Shown here in pieces: positions 8,811 through 18,720 of a DNA stretch of 64,000 nt. The notes under the pieces were generated by a model, which did not search any database, was not told where the DNA came from, and was given only the letters and a program-made list of their open reading frames with translations. Positions within the stretch are counted from its first letter, which is position 1, and every line of letters starts with the position of its first letter. Made by a program: the position numbers and the translations under genes. Origin of the DNA: Desulfonauticus submarinus. Its GTDB lineage: Bacteria > Desulfobacterota > Desulfovibrionia > Desulfovibrionales > Desulfonatronovibrionaceae. The DNA is taken from positions 186,001-250,000 of the forward strand of contig NZ_FNIN01000001.1 in NCBI RefSeq assembly GCF_900104045.1, in the 5' to 3' direction.

Positions 8811-11159
8811 ATGAAACAAAATAGGTGGATAGTTTTAATAATTATTTTTCTTTTTTTTATATTAACTTTAGGATTTAATTCTTTTTTAACAATTTCTTCA
8901 TTTAGAAAAAACAATTTATCTAATTATTTTTCTTTAGCTGAAACTATTGGAAAACGAATAAAGTCTGATATTGAAACAGGTCTTATTTTTGGGAAAGAGT
9001 TAACAACTTTCTATGGTTTAAAAAAAATACTTTATAAATATTTATCAAAAGATCTATTCATATCTAATATTTATGTATGTGATAAAAATTTTCATTTAAT
9101 AAAATATATCAACGAAATTAATAAAAATGAATTAGAGCTAATTAAGAAAGATAAATGCTATGAATATACTTCAAAGAAAATAATTTTTAATAATTACTAT
9201 CTTTTAATTTTTCCAATTTATAAAAATAATTATATAAAAGGATACTTAATTTTAAAATTAAGTAAATGGTTGAATAAAATTTCAGAATCTATATTTTATA
9301 GTCAGATACGTATTATTCTTATTTTATCCATATTTTCTTTTATCATTTTAGTGTTGTTTTTAAATAATATTTTTAAAAGGAAAGTTTTAGGAAAAGTTGA
9401 AAATAAAGTTAATATTGGTATTTTTTTAATTATTATCTCTACTCAAATAATATATGCTTTTATTAGCACATATCAATATCAAAACAAATTATCTACTACA
9501 ATAGAAAAAAAGCTTTTATTTATCCATGAAACTCTAAGTAGCGATTTTCAATTTTTATTGAATAAGGGTGTTTCTTTGTCCCATGTTAGTGGTATTTATA
9601 CGTATTTAAATAATATTTTAAAAGTTAATAAAGAGGTAGGCTCTATTATTATTGATAACAATAAACAATCAATTTTTTGTGTAAATCGTGATTTAAAAAA
9701 TAATGGTATATTAAAAAAAATAAGTTTTTTAAATTTTAAATTTTCTAAACCATTATTTAAAAATGGAAAAAAAATAGGTAATATTGTTTTAATAAGTAAT
9801 CCATCTTTTATTTTAGAACAAATTATAGATGTTTATTTAGATGCTATTACATTATTAATTTTATGTTTTATCTTTTTAGGAGAATTAAATCATATTTTCA
9901 TTCCTATTTTATGGGATAGATTAAATAAATTTAAGGATGTTAAATCTTTTAATATTAATATCCAAAGATTCTTTAGAGTTGCTGCATTTTTATTCTTTTT
10001 TGCGTATGATATGCCATTATCATTTATTCCTATCTATATGGAAAATTTCCCTGCCATTAACTCTCTATTTCCTAAAGATATCTGGTTGAGTTTACCTATC
10101 ACTTTAGAAATGTTATTTGCCACTTTAACTACTTTAGTTGGGGGTTTTATTATAGATCGTTATGGTTGGAAAAAAGTATTTTATATTGGAACTATATTTA
10201 GTTCAAGTGGTTTATTTTTAGCTGCTTTATATGCTAATTTATTGGTGTATTTATTTTCACGTTCTCTTGCAGGAGCAGGATTGGGGCTTATTTTAATTTC
10301 CTTACAGTCTTTTATAGTGAATGTTTTAGATAAAGAGCGGTCATCTGGTATTGCTAATATGTTTGCAGGAGTTTTGGCTGGAAGTTTATGTGGTAATGTT
10401 GTAGGTGCTATGTTAGCCGAGCGTTCTAGTTTTAAAATTGTATTCTATGTAGCTAGTTGTTTAATTCTTTTATCTATATTATATTTATTTTTTATTTTTA
10501 AAAATTTTAAAAATAAAGAAACAAATGTTTCCTTAGTGCAACAATATACTTTATTTAATAACTGGAAGAAATATTTTTTTGATTTAAAGACAATTGGTTT
10601 GATTTTATTTATAGCTATTCCTATAACAATTACTTTAGTAGGTGTATTATACTATATAACTCCTTTGTATCTAAAAAAAATAGGTATGTCTCAAGGTAAT
10701 ATCGGAAGAGTTTTGATGATTTATGGACTATGTATTATTTATTTAGGACCTATTTTTTCATCTTTGATAGATAAGATGAAAAATAAATTTTTTATAGTTA
10801 TATTATCAGGATTAATATCAGCTTGCTCTTTACTCCCTTTAATAGTTTTTAAAGGGGTAGGAGGAGTTATCAGTTCGGTAATATTAGTTGGTGTGGCTAA
10901 TGCATGTGCGTCTGCATGTTTGATTGTATTTTTTTTAGAAATAACGTCTAATATAAAAGTAACAGAACAGCAGAAAGTTAGTTTTTTTAGAACATTGGAA
11001 AGAACTGGGCAAATTATAGGATCTTTTATTTTTGCTAATTTAATAGTATGGTTTGGGTTTTATAGAGGGTTAGAGTATTTATTTATTTTTTTGTTGTTAT
11101 GTATTGTTTTTTATTTGATATTCTGTTTATATAGAAAAAAAGTATTTTATTATGAATAA
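8811..11159 (+). CDS. Sensor-MFS fusion membrane protein
   Basis: 782 residues. Residues about 5-27 and 165-187 are membrane segments around an extracytoplasmic domain. A second pair (about 202-220 and 340-360) flanks another. From about 385 onward there are roughly twelve membrane segments with a major-facilitator signature (GGFIIDRYGWKKVFY, then SRSLAGAGLGLILISL). The arrangement of two periplasmic sensor-like domains followed by a complete MFS domain is not a standard transporter. No HAMP or kinase motif is seen. It starts 10 bases after the periplasmic binding protein and overlaps the GNAT gene by 8. It may transport, sense, or do both; the substrate is unknown. Confidence 0.7.
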   Translation: MKQNRWIVLIIIFLFFILTLGFNSFLTISSFRKNNLSNYFSLAETIGKRIKSDIETGLIFGKELTTFYGLKKILYKYLSKDLFISNIYVCDKNFHLIKYINEINKNELELIKKDKCYEYTSKKIIFNNYYLLIFPIYKNNYIKGYLILKLSKWLNKISESIFYSQIRIILILSIFSFIILVLFLNNIFKRKVLGKVENKVNIGIFLIIISTQIIYAFISTYQYQNKLSTTIEKKLLFIHETLSSDFQFLLNKGVSLSHVSGIYTYLNNILKVNKEVGSIIIDNNKQSIFCVNRDLKNNGILKKISFLNFKFSKPLFKNGKKIGNIVLISNPSFILEQIIDVYLDAITLLILCFIFLGELNHIFIPILWDRLNKFKDVKSFNINIQRFFRVAAFLFFFAYDMPLSFIPIYMENFPAINSLFPKDIWLSLPITLEMLFATLTTLVGGFIIDRYGWKKVFYIGTIFSSSGLFLAALYANLLVYLFSRSLAGAGLGLILISLQSFIVNVLDKERSSGIANMFAGVLAGSLCGNVVGAMLAERSSFKIVFYVASCLILLSILYLFFIFKNFKNKETNVSLVQQYTLFNNWKKYFFDLKTIGLILFIAIPITITLVGVLYYITPLYLKKIGMSQGNIGRVLMIYGLCIIYLGPIFSSLIDKMKNKFFIVILSGLISACSLLPLIVFKGVGGVISSVILVGVANACASACLIVFFLEITSNIKVTEQQKVSFFRTLERTGQIIGSFIFANLIVWFGFYRGLEYLFIFLLLCIVFYLIFCLYRKKVFYYE

Positions 11160-12132
11160 AAAATTTTACATATCTATTCTTCATTTAGAGGATGTTGATA
11201 AACTTTGTAATTTGATTTATTCTAATTTTGGACAAAGTTATCCAGATAAAGAATTTTATGATAGTACTATATTAAGAAAAGTTATACAAAAAGGTTCTTT
11301 GATACCTATTGTTGTGAAATATAAGGATAAATTAGTAGGTCATTTAGCTTTAAGAAAAAGAAAATTACAAAACATATACTATGCAGGAAGTGCTGTTGTA
11401 GATCGTCAATATAGAGGTAAAGGATTATTAACAAAACTAATGAGTTTTGCTTTATCTTATTTGAAAAAAAAGGATATATGGGGATTTTATGGAGAACCTA
11501 TTACTTCTAATAATTTTTCTCAAAGGGCAAGTAAATTAGTTGGAGGTAAAGAAGTAGGTGTTTTTTTGAGACGGGTACTTCCTGTTGTAAAATTTGTAGA
11601 AAGTCCTAAGAAAAAATGGGGAAATACTGTAATTTTTTTTTATCCAGCTTATTCTTTGAGCAATTGTTCTTTTCAAATTATTTCAAGTTTATATGATAAT
11701 ATTATTGAAGAAATTTTTTATAACCTTGAGATAAAGCATATTAAGTTTAGAAAAGAAGGTTACTTGGGAAATAAAAATAATTATACTGTGAGAATAGAAA
11801 AGAATTGGAAGATTGGAGAGCTATTAGTGGAGAATTTAACTACAATAGATGATATTTTTTGGGAAAAAAAAATAAAATTTTTAAATAATTATGCTCATAG
11901 TGCAGTATATCTCAATTTATCTCATTGTTTTTTAAATGAATGGATAAATATTTTAAAAAGTAATAAATATTTTTTTGCAGGTATTATTCCTTTATTTTTT
12001 AAAACAGGTAGTGCTTTAGTAATGCAGCGAATACAACAATTTGATTTTATTACTAAAAATTATTTTGTTACAAATTTTGGAGAAAGGTTATATTATTGGT
12101 GTATGAAAGATGGAAAAAATTTTATTACTTAG
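11152..12132 (+). CDS. GNAT-family N-acetyltransferase
   Basis: 326 residues. Residues about 50-110 hold the GNAT acetyl-CoA region: GHLALRKRKL, then AGSAVVDRQYRGKGLLTKLM, with the R/Q-x-x-G-x-G/A pyrophosphate loop as QYRGKG. The remaining 200 residues are a second alpha/beta part that could be a degenerate GNAT repeat. GNAT enzymes transfer acetyl groups to amines; the substrate cannot be told. The start overlaps the sensor-MFS gene by 8 bases, so it is the last gene of that unit. Its end overlaps the convergent HATPase gene by 8 bases. Confidence 0.75.
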   Translation: MNKKFYISILHLEDVDKLCNLIYSNFGQSYPDKEFYDSTILRKVIQKGSLIPIVVKYKDKLVGHLALRKRKLQNIYYAGSAVVDRQYRGKGLLTKLMSFALSYLKKKDIWGFYGEPITSNNFSQRASKLVGGKEVGVFLRRVLPVVKFVESPKKKWGNTVIFFYPAYSLSNCSFQIISSLYDNIIEEIFYNLEIKHIKFRKEGYLGNKNNYTVRIEKNWKIGELLVENLTTIDDIFWEKKIKFLNNYAHSAVYLNLSHCFLNEWINILKSNKYFFAGIIPLFFKTGSALVMQRIQQFDFITKNYFVTNFGERLYYWCMKDGKNFIT

Positions 12133-12592
12133 AATTATTTTTATTTAACTTATCTAATCCAATAGATATGGTTAAGATATTTTTATTATTAGAATATTGA
12201 TAGTCAATTTTTTTAGAGAATTGTTTTACCAAGACAATTCCTAGTCCTCCAGGCAAAATATCTTCTATAGAGTCGTTTCCAGATATAGGCTTAGATTTAT
12301 ATTCTAGCGGGTTGAAGGGGATACCTTGATCCTTAAAAGTTATATAAATAGTATCTTTTGTAATTTTTAACTCTAGTTCTAGTGGGCCAGGATCGTTGTT
12401 GGGATAGGCATAATTACATATATTTAAAATTATTTCTTCTAAGATTAGATTGATATTATTTATATAATTTTTATCAATGTTTTCTTTTTCAAGAACTTTA
12501 TTAATATCGTGAGTTATCTTAATTGCTTTATCATATATAGCCACAGAATGGAAAATATAGTTACTCTTATATGTTGTTTCAGATTTCTTCAA
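12125..12592 (-). CDS. Anti-sigma-like serine kinase (HATPase_c)
   Basis: 155 residues from a TTG at 12592, which has a GGAGG at 12603-12599 with a 6-base spacer; an ATG at 12598 touches that site directly and is less likely. A longer frame to 12697 would run through the STAS gene and shows no family similarity. The sequence has the RsbW/SpoIIAB N-box (LILEEIILNICNYAY), the G1 box (FKDQGIPFNP) and the G2 box (GGLGIVLVKQ). Such kinases phosphorylate a STAS antagonist and bind a target such as a sigma factor. The gene overlaps the STAS stop by about 14 bases, as usual for partner pairs. Confidence 0.85.
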   Translation of the reverse strand: MKKSETTYKSNYIFHSVAIYDKAIKITHDINKVLEKENIDKNYINNINLILEEIILNICNYAYPNNDPGPLELELKITKDTIYITFKDQGIPFNPLEYKSKPISGNDSIEDILPGGLGIVLVKQFSKKIDYQYSNNKNILTISIGLDKLNKNNSK

Positions 12593-12911
12593 TTGCATCC
12601 TCCAGAGTGTTAAAAACTGGAAATATAGCATTAAATCCAGATATCTTAAAAACATCAGATACCATTGGTTGAAGATTACAAAATAGATACTTTCCATTAT
12701 TGGATTTAATTTTTTTCCCTATGGATAAAATACTTCTAAGTCCTGCTGAGCTTATATATTCTAAGTCATTCAAATCAATAATCATTTTATTATGGCCTTC
12801 TACTATAAAAGAGCGACATTTTTCTTCATATAAAGGAGCAGTAGAGGCATCTAGTCTTCCAGATACCTTTACAATAATAAATTTTTTTTTGTCTATTTTT
12901 TTTATTTCCAT
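12579..12911 (-). CDS. STAS-domain anti-sigma factor antagonist
   Basis: 110 residues, the size of SpoIIAA/RsbV. The central signature DLNDLEYISSAGLRSIL aligns with the FMDS(S/T)GLG motif; by alignment Ser55 is the phosphorylation site, while the usual Asp before it is Ser54. Dephosphorylated STAS proteins bind the partner kinase and release its target. A strong GGGGGAG ribosome site precedes the ATG. It is transcribed divergently from the Cache-HAMP-SpoIIE phosphatase that would dephosphorylate it. Confidence 0.9.
   Translation of the reverse strand: MEIKKIDKKKFIIVKVSGRLDASTAPLYEEKCRSFIVEGHNKMIIDLNDLEYISSAGLRSILSIGKKIKSNNGKYLFCNLQPMVSDVFKISGFNAIFPVFNTLEDAIEEI
12599..12603 (-). promoter_or_regulatory. 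Ribosome binding site deciding the HATPase start
   Basis: GGAGG on the minus strand lies inside the last codons of the STAS gene. It is 6 bases from a TTG at 12592 and 0 bases from an ATG at 12598. The spacing favours the TTG. Confidence 0.5.
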
Positions 12912-13035
12912 TAACTCCCCCTTTTATTTTTTTATTCTTATTTAGAATCTAAAAGCTTTACTCTAGTGAAATTGTATTGATTTACCATCAAAAATCTTTT
13001 AGAAAAAAAAATATCTTTTGGCAAGGATAGGATTA

Positions 13036-15018
13036 ATGAGGGATAAAATTATTTCTTTAAAATGGAAAATTGTTTTTCCTCTAGTTATTTTGTTTGTTAT
13101 AATGGCCGCGATTATAGTTTTTCTTTCATCTGATATGACTAGTAGGGCTATGTTTAATCTTAGTGAAGAACAGGCAAACAATGTTCTTTATCTTGTGAAT
13201 ATTAACATTAATTCTATGTATAAAAACCTTCTTTCTTCTAAAATAGAAACTATTCTTAATACAAAGAAAATTATTCGTTTTATGAATCAGGATATTTATA
13301 ATTATTTATCTACAAATGGATATAAAAAGAATAGTTTTAAAAATATTGAATATGAAGTATTCAATAAATATGAAATAATTGGCGACTATAATATATTTTC
13401 TTTTATTATGAAAGATAATCACTTAGTATATTCTAGTAATAAAAAAATAGATTTTATTAAAATTAGTAATATACAAGACTTAAAGGGAAGAAAAATAATA
13501 GATATATTTCATGATATTAATACACATCGTAAAAGTGAATTTATAATATTTAAATATAATAATAGGTTTGTTGTTGGATTCATAAAGTTTTATGATTCTA
13601 AATATATTATATCTGTTTTTATAGACTGCGATGATATAATTAAAGAAATAGAAAAGCAAAAGAATATAATGATAAGTAATATTGTGCAAAATATGGCAAA
13701 AATTAATATAGCTAAAAGTGGTTATTTATATATACTAAATGATGAAGGAAATGTTATTTTCCCTTTATCTTCTATTAAATCCTATAATAATTTTAAATTT
13801 AAAATAAAGCCATTTATTTTAGCCAATATTAAAAAGAATGAAGGTGTAAATAAATTTAATTTTATCGTTAAGTCAGATAAAATTAACAAATATTATATTA
13901 CATCTATTTTCTTTAAACCGTTAAAGTGGTATGTAGGGGCTGTTATTCCAATAAAAGAAATAGTTTCTCCAGGTAAAAAATTAGTTAAAATTCAGGCATT
14001 AGTTGTTTTGTTAGTATTTTTTATTAGTTTAGTTTTTATAATTATGTTTATTTCTAGAGTTACTAATCCTATAAAAAAATTGGCTGAATTTACTTCAGTA
14101 GTAGCAACACATGATTTTACTAAAGGTGAAATAGAGTTATCTGATACTTTAATTCTTAATAAAAAAAGAAAAGATGAAATAGGTTTATTAACTGAATCTT
14201 TTATTAAAATGCATAAAGAATTAGCTTCCAATATTAAAAGATTATTAACAGTTACTGCAAACCAAGAAAGATTAGAAAGTGAATTGAGGATAGCTCGGCA
14301 AATTCAGATGGGCATTTTACCCTCACCTGAACCCAAGCCCCCGCTTTTAGATTTAGACTTCCATGCTTATTTAAAACCAGCTAGAGAAGTAGGAGGAGAT
14401 TTATTTCATTACTTTTTTATAGATGATGAGCGTATTTGTTTTGCGGTTGGAGATGTTTCAGATAAAGGAGTTCCTGCTGCTTTTTTTATGGCTATGACTA
14501 TGACATTATTAAAAAATACAGCCATGTCTGGAGGAAGTATTGGAGAAATTGTTTCCAGAGTGAATAATGAACTTGCCCAAAATAATCCTAATAATATGTT
14601 TGTTACTTTATTTGTAGGTATTTTAAATGTTAAAACTGGATATTTAGAATATACAAATGCAGGACATAACCCAACGTTATACATACCATATAAAGGAAGA
14701 GCAGTGTTTTTAAGAGAGATTAGTGGTCCAGTTGTAGGAGCAATGGAAGGGCTTAAATATAAAACTTTTTACCTCCAACTTTATCCAAAAGATTTATTGT
14801 TCTTATATACAGATGGAGTAACAGAGGCTATGGATATTAACAAAAATTTGTATGGAGAAGATAGATTATATAATTTATTAGTTGAAAATTCTAAAGCTCT
14901 TTATTCAAATGATATTATTAATATTGTATGTAATGATTTAAAAGATTTTGTTGGCAAAGCAGAACAATCTGATGATATTACTATGATGGTATTACGCTGG
15001 GATAAAGAGACTAATTAG
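13036..15018 (+). CDS. Cache-HAMP-SpoIIE/PP2C serine phosphatase
   Basis: 660 residues from the ATG at 13036, which has AAGGA 8 bases upstream; a TTG at 13018 is in frame but lacks a site. There is a membrane segment near 14-34, a large extracytoplasmic Cache-type domain to about 315, a second segment near 322-342, a HAMP domain (RVTNPIKKLAEF to EIGLLTESF) and a coiled coil (ESELRIARQIQMGILP). A SpoIIE phosphatase domain follows, with metal-binding aspartates in GGDLFHYF, VGDVSDKGVPAA, YTDGVTEAMD and QSDDITMM. It should dephosphorylate the STAS protein encoded divergently in response to a periplasmic ligand. Its end overlaps the convergent glycosyltransferase by 8 bases. Confidence 0.9.
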   Translation: MRDKIISLKWKIVFPLVILFVIMAAIIVFLSSDMTSRAMFNLSEEQANNVLYLVNININSMYKNLLSSKIETILNTKKIIRFMNQDIYNYLSTNGYKKNSFKNIEYEVFNKYEIIGDYNIFSFIMKDNHLVYSSNKKIDFIKISNIQDLKGRKIIDIFHDINTHRKSEFIIFKYNNRFVVGFIKFYDSKYIISVFIDCDDIIKEIEKQKNIMISNIVQNMAKINIAKSGYLYILNDEGNVIFPLSSIKSYNNFKFKIKPFILANIKKNEGVNKFNFIVKSDKINKYYITSIFFKPLKWYVGAVIPIKEIVSPGKKLVKIQALVVLLVFFISLVFIIMFISRVTNPIKKLAEFTSVVATHDFTKGEIELSDTLILNKKRKDEIGLLTESFIKMHKELASNIKRLLTVTANQERLESELRIARQIQMGILPSPEPKPPLLDLDFHAYLKPAREVGGDLFHYFFIDDERICFAVGDVSDKGVPAAFFMAMTMTLLKNTAMSGGSIGEIVSRVNNELAQNNPNNMFVTLFVGILNVKTGYLEYTNAGHNPTLYIPYKGRAVFLREISGPVVGAMEGLKYKTFYLQLYPKDLLFLYTDGVTEAMDINKNLYGEDRLYNLLVENSKALYSNDIINIVCNDLKDFVGKAEQSDDITMMVLRWDKETN

Positions 15019-15763
15019 CTTTTTTGAATTCTAATACTCTTATGTATTTATGAAATCCATAAAAAAATGCGTTTAAAGAAAGAATAAAACCAGCTTTTCC
15101 ATCTAAAAAGCCTAGTTTTAAAAAATAAATTTTCATAAATCTGGCTAGGCCATGTCCAAGGGCCTTTATTACTCCAGACGATATATTTTTTTCTGCCATG
15201 TCTTTTGCTGCTTCTTGGGTATAGTAGTTTATTTTTTCCATATGGTGGAAAAGATTTTCATAAGGATAATGTATTATATGACCTTTTAATTTTAATGTAT
15301 CTCCACTTACTCGAAAACCATAATGTGGTCCCGAAGTATATAATGATGTTTTTGGGAGATAAAAAACTCTCAACAAATAATCTGGATACCATCCACAATG
15401 CTTAATAAATCTATCAAAATAAAATGATTTTCTTGGACAAAAAAAACCAGCATATTTTTTATCATTATGATGAAGGTTGTGTTTTATTTCTTCTTGTAAT
15501 TCAGGAGATAAAATTTCGTCTTGATCTAATGAGATAACCCAATCTGTATGAATATGTTTAAAAGCAAATTCAAATTGTTTGGCAGGACCTTTCCATGAGT
15601 TTATAATAACTCTTGCCCCATTTTTTTGTGCAATTTCAACGGTTTTATCTTGGCTATTTGAATCTATAACTAAAATTTCTTTGCAAAAGGATAGACTTTG
15701 AATACATTGCTTTAAATATTTTTCGCCATTATAAGTTAAAATTAGTCCTGTACAATTTAGCAT
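15011..15763 (-). CDS. Family 2 glycosyltransferase, WaaE/KdtX-like
   Basis: 250 residues. A GT-A nucleotide-sugar site is visible: LILTYNGEKYLKQC near residue 8, the EILVIDSNSQDKT region, and the DxD-type LDQDE near 99. The middle (CPRKSFYFDRFIKHCGWYPD) and the late HHMEKINYYT segment fit the WaaE/beta-1,4-glucosyltransferase group that decorates lipopolysaccharide core. It starts 7 bases inside the end of the DegT aminotransferase gene, so both are likely translated together for surface sugar synthesis. The exact acceptor is unknown. Confidence 0.8.
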   Translation of the reverse strand: MLNCTGLILTYNGEKYLKQCIQSLSFCKEILVIDSNSQDKTVEIAQKNGARVIINSWKGPAKQFEFAFKHIHTDWVISLDQDEILSPELQEEIKHNLHHNDKKYAGFFCPRKSFYFDRFIKHCGWYPDYLLRVFYLPKTSLYTSGPHYGFRVSGDTLKLKGHIIHYPYENLFHHMEKINYYTQEAAKDMAEKNISSGVIKALGHGLARFMKIYFLKLGFLDGKAGFILSLNAFFYGFHKYIRVLEFKKAN

Positions 15764-16932
15764 TTACATTCCTTTAAAATGGTTTTGACTGCTAAAATTA
15801 CATCATTGATATCTTTGTCAGTTAATTTTGCAGACAAAGGTAAACTTAAGGTTTGTCTCCCTATTGTCATGGCGTTTGGATAATCTTCTGGTTTCCATCC
15901 AAATTTTTGTTGATAAAAAGGATGCTCTGGTATGCTAAGATAATGGACTCCAGATCCTATGTTGTGTTTATTAAGAGCATTTAAAAAATTATCCCTGTTA
16001 ATATTAGCTTTTTTTTCGTCAATTAAAATTGTGAAAAGATGATAGGCTGGTTTTATATAATCTGGGAATGGGTTTGGAAGGGTTATTGGTAAATCAGAAA
16101 AAGCATCTAAATATATTTCCCAAATTTTTTTTCTTTTTTTCCAAAATATATTAACTCGTTTTAATTGGTGGATTCCAATAGCAGCTTGAATGTCCATCAT
16201 ATTATATTTATAGCCACATTCTACTACCATATAATGTTTATATCCTTCATCAGAGAACCTTCTCCATGCGTCTGCACTCATTCCATGTAAAGCTAATATT
16301 TTTATCCGCTTTGCAAGTTGGGAATGATGTGTTATAATCATTCCACCTTCACCAGTGATAATATTTTTCGTTACATAAAAACTAAAGCACCCAAAGTCGC
16401 CAAATGTTCCACAAGGTTTGTTTTTATATTCAGCTTCTATAGCATGAGCGCAATCTTCAATTACTTTAAGATTATATTTTTTAGCTAAGGATAATATTTT
16501 ATCCATCTCACAAGGTCGGCCTGCAAAGTGTACAGGTAAAATAGCTTTGGTTTTAGGCGTGATTTTTTCTTCAATAAGATCTGGGTTTAGATTAAAAGTT
16601 TTTTTATCTACATCTACTAATACAGGTGTTGCTCCTGCGTGAATTATGGCATTAATAGTAGCACAGAATGTTAAAGGTGTGGTAATAACTTCATCTCCAG
16701 GTCCTATGTCAGCCGCAATTAAACTTAAATGTAAGGCTGCAGTACAAGAGTTTACTGCTATAGCATAAGGAATTTTTTTAAATTGTTTAAAATTTTTTTC
16801 AAATTGGGCTACTTTGGGCCCTGTCCCTAGCCAACATGTTCTTAGACTATGTATAACTTCTTGGATTTCCTCTTCTCCTATGTAGGGAGATCCAAAAACT
16901 AAAAAATTTTTTTTTGAGCGAATAGATGACAT
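15757..16932 (-). CDS. DegT/DnrJ/EryC1/StrS family sugar aminotransferase
   Basis: 391 residues, normal family length. PLP-binding features are clear: NSCTAALHLSL near 61, EDCAHAIEA near 159-167 and the Schiff-base lysine K189 in YVTKNIITGEGG. These enzymes transfer an amino group from glutamate to keto-sugar nucleotides for polysaccharide synthesis; ArnB-like and perosamine-type enzymes share this pattern and I cannot tell which. The gene overlaps the glycosyltransferase gene and follows tmk by 21 bases. Confidence 0.85.
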   Translation of the reverse strand: MSSIRSKKNFLVFGSPYIGEEEIQEVIHSLRTCWLGTGPKVAQFEKNFKQFKKIPYAIAVNSCTAALHLSLIAADIGPGDEVITTPLTFCATINAIIHAGATPVLVDVDKKTFNLNPDLIEEKITPKTKAILPVHFAGRPCEMDKILSLAKKYNLKVIEDCAHAIEAEYKNKPCGTFGDFGCFSFYVTKNIITGEGGMIITHHSQLAKRIKILALHGMSADAWRRFSDEGYKHYMVVECGYKYNMMDIQAAIGIHQLKRVNIFWKKRKKIWEIYLDAFSDLPITLPNPFPDYIKPAYHLFTILIDEKKANINRDNFLNALNKHNIGSGVHYLSIPEHPFYQQKFGWKPEDYPNAMTIGRQTLSLPLSAKLTDKDINDVILAVKTILKECKC

Positions 16933-16953
16933 TTAGTTATTCCTTATTTTTTA

Positions 16954-17595
16954 TTAATTATTGAAGGTAATTCTATTTTTAATTGCTTCTAAAATATCTT
17001 TGAATACAATTTCTGGCTCATTATTTCCATTTATAACTATAATTCTTTCTTTATGTAAGGCAGCCCAAGTGAGATAGCCTTCTCTAATTTTTGTATGAAA
17101 TTCTAAACTTTCAGCCTCAAATCTACCTTCTTCTCGGGATATTTTGTCTTCTAAATTTCTAGCCAAAGCTCGCTTGAGTCCTATCTCTACAGGTAAATCT
17201 AGAAGAATAGTAAGGTCTGGATTTAGTTTATTAGTTGCAAGCTCATTTAATAAATGTAAGATATTCGGATCTATTCCTCTTCCATATCCTTGATATACTA
17301 CAGTAGAATCAGTATATCTATCTGAAATTACTATAGATCCTTCTTCTAAAGCAGGTTTTATAATTTGATGTACATGTTGAGAACGGTCAGCTAAATATAA
17401 AAAAAGTTCTGTTTCTTTAGTGATGTCTTGACTTTCCATGGATAAAAGAATTTTTCTTAAAGTTATACCTAAATTGCTCCCACCAGGTTCTCTTGTGAGA
17501 AGAACTTTTTTGCCTAGGGATTCTAAATACTCTTTTAATTTTTGGGCTTGAGTGGTTTTTCCACACCCTTCTATTCCTTCAAAGGTAATAAACAT
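16954..17595 (-). CDS. tmk: Thymidylate kinase
   Basis: 213 residues, the usual length. The P-loop is at residues 7-14 (GIEGCGKT), the substrate loop is [10 protein letters not shown], and [12 protein letters not shown] is the dTMP-binding region. It phosphorylates dTMP to dTDP for DNA synthesis. It starts 25 bases inside the 3' end of the YhaM-type gene, with GAGGG just upstream as ribosome site, so its expression is coupled to that gene. Confidence 0.95.
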   Translation of the reverse strand: MFITFEGIEGCGKTTQAQKLKEYLESLGKKVLLTREPGGSNLGITLRKILLSMESQDITKETELFLYLADRSQHVHQIIKPALEEGSIVISDRYTDSTVVYQGYGRGIDPNILHLLNELATNKLNPDLTILLDLPVEIGLKRALARNLEDKISREEGRFEAESLEFHTKIREGYLTWAALHKERIIVINGNNEPEIVFKDILEAIKNRITFNN

Positions 17596-18602
17596 TGATT
17601 TACCCTCTTTGTTGGATTATTTGTTGAATATTCTTCATTATTACTTGGGGTTTTTTTAGGAAAATAAATTGCCCTTCCTAAACTTCGATTATATTCTGAC
17701 CAAAAGGATTCATCTGTATCCTCTTTAGATAGAGATTGCATAATATTTACTTTTGAATCTATGTTGTCTGCAAAATGAAGTAAAAGTGCTTCTATAGTTT
17801 TTGGTCTTTTAGGTGAACCAAATTCTAATTCACCGTGATGGGATAAAATTAAGTGTTTTAAGTGTAGAATTAGGTCATATTCGGATGTTTCAAAAGGAGC
17901 AAAAAATGGTTGAAGTTTTTCCAAACCTAAGAAAATATGTCCTAATAGTTGGCCTTCGTCTGTATAATTTCTTTCTATTGATTGAGATATTTCATATGCT
18001 TTTCCTAAATCATGGAGAGCTGCTCCTAATAAAACTATTTCTTTATCCACAAAAGAATAGATTTCACATAATTTAAGACATATTTTGCATACAGAAAGAG
18101 TATGTTCTAGTAATCCACCAATATAGGCATGGTGAATTTTTTTACCGCCAGAAGCAGTTAGAAGCAGATTTTGGATTTCTGGGTCTGAAAATATAGCTTT
18201 AGCAAGTTTTTTCCATAAAGGATATTTTAATTCTTTAAATAAAATATCTTTTAACTCTGCTAGAAGTTTTTCAGGAGGTACTTTGCTTGTAGGTAGGAAA
18301 TCAGCTAAGTTTATTTCTGTTTGGGGGAGAATTTCTAAATATTCTATATTTATTTGTAGCTGTTGTTTGAAACTTTGTACTTGTCCTTTTACAAAGACAA
18401 AATCTCCATTTTTTATTTGAGAATAATTTTGACTTAAAGGACTCCATATACGAGCTGAGATTTGTCCTGTTTTATCTTGTAGAGTTAAGTTCCAAAAGGG
18501 ACCGTTTTGAGCTTGTGATTTTTGAGATGAGACTACTACAAAAATATCTTCTAATTTTTCTGAATTTTTTAACTCTTGAATGAATTTTTTTTTCTCTTTC
18601 AT
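17571..18602 (-). CDS. YhaM-type 3'-5' exonuclease, OB fold plus HD domain
   Basis: 343 residues. Residues about 20-95 form an OB fold ([18 protein letters not shown]). Residues about 155-300 are an HD domain with H167, the H197-D198 pair ([11 protein letters not shown]), the [11 protein letters not shown] segment and a final Asp in HFADNID. This architecture matches B. subtilis YhaM, a 3'-5' exoribonuclease; bacterial relatives are often labelled metal-dependent phosphohydrolase. It is divergent from korD with a 118-base intergenic region. The ATG at 18602 has only a weak ribosome site. Confidence 0.8.
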   Translation of the reverse strand: MKEKKKFIQELKNSEKLEDIFVVVSSQKSQAQNGPFWNLTLQDKTGQISARIWSPLSQNYSQIKNGDFVFVKGQVQSFKQQLQINIEYLEILPQTEINLADFLPTSKVPPEKLLAELKDILFKELKYPLWKKLAKAIFSDPEIQNLLLTASGGKKIHHAYIGGLLEHTLSVCKICLKLCEIYSFVDKEIVLLGAALHDLGKAYEISQSIERNYTDEGQLLGHIFLGLEKLQPFFAPFETSEYDLILHLKHLILSHHGELEFGSPKRPKTIEALLLHFADNIDSKVNIMQSLSKEDTDESFWSEYNRSLGRAIYFPKKTPSNNEEYSTNNPTKRVNQCLLPLKE

Positions 18603-18720
18603 AGTTGCGTATTTTTTAGGCCTGGATTAAACATAAAGTGTTTTTGACCTTTGTTCTTTATAATTTTTAGACGAGGTTGGCTTAAAGAGCAAGTTTTATC
18701 TTAAAAAGAGCGAGGATACA

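Noticed and set aside
12593-12697. Longer HATPase frame starting at 12697
   Set aside because: The extra 35 residues run antisense-like through the STAS gene frame and resemble no kinase N-terminus.
18644-18664. TTGACC and TATAAT before korD
   Set aside because: They are only 9 bases apart, too short for a sigma-70 promoter. TATAAT may still be a -10 with a weak -35, but nothing supports it.
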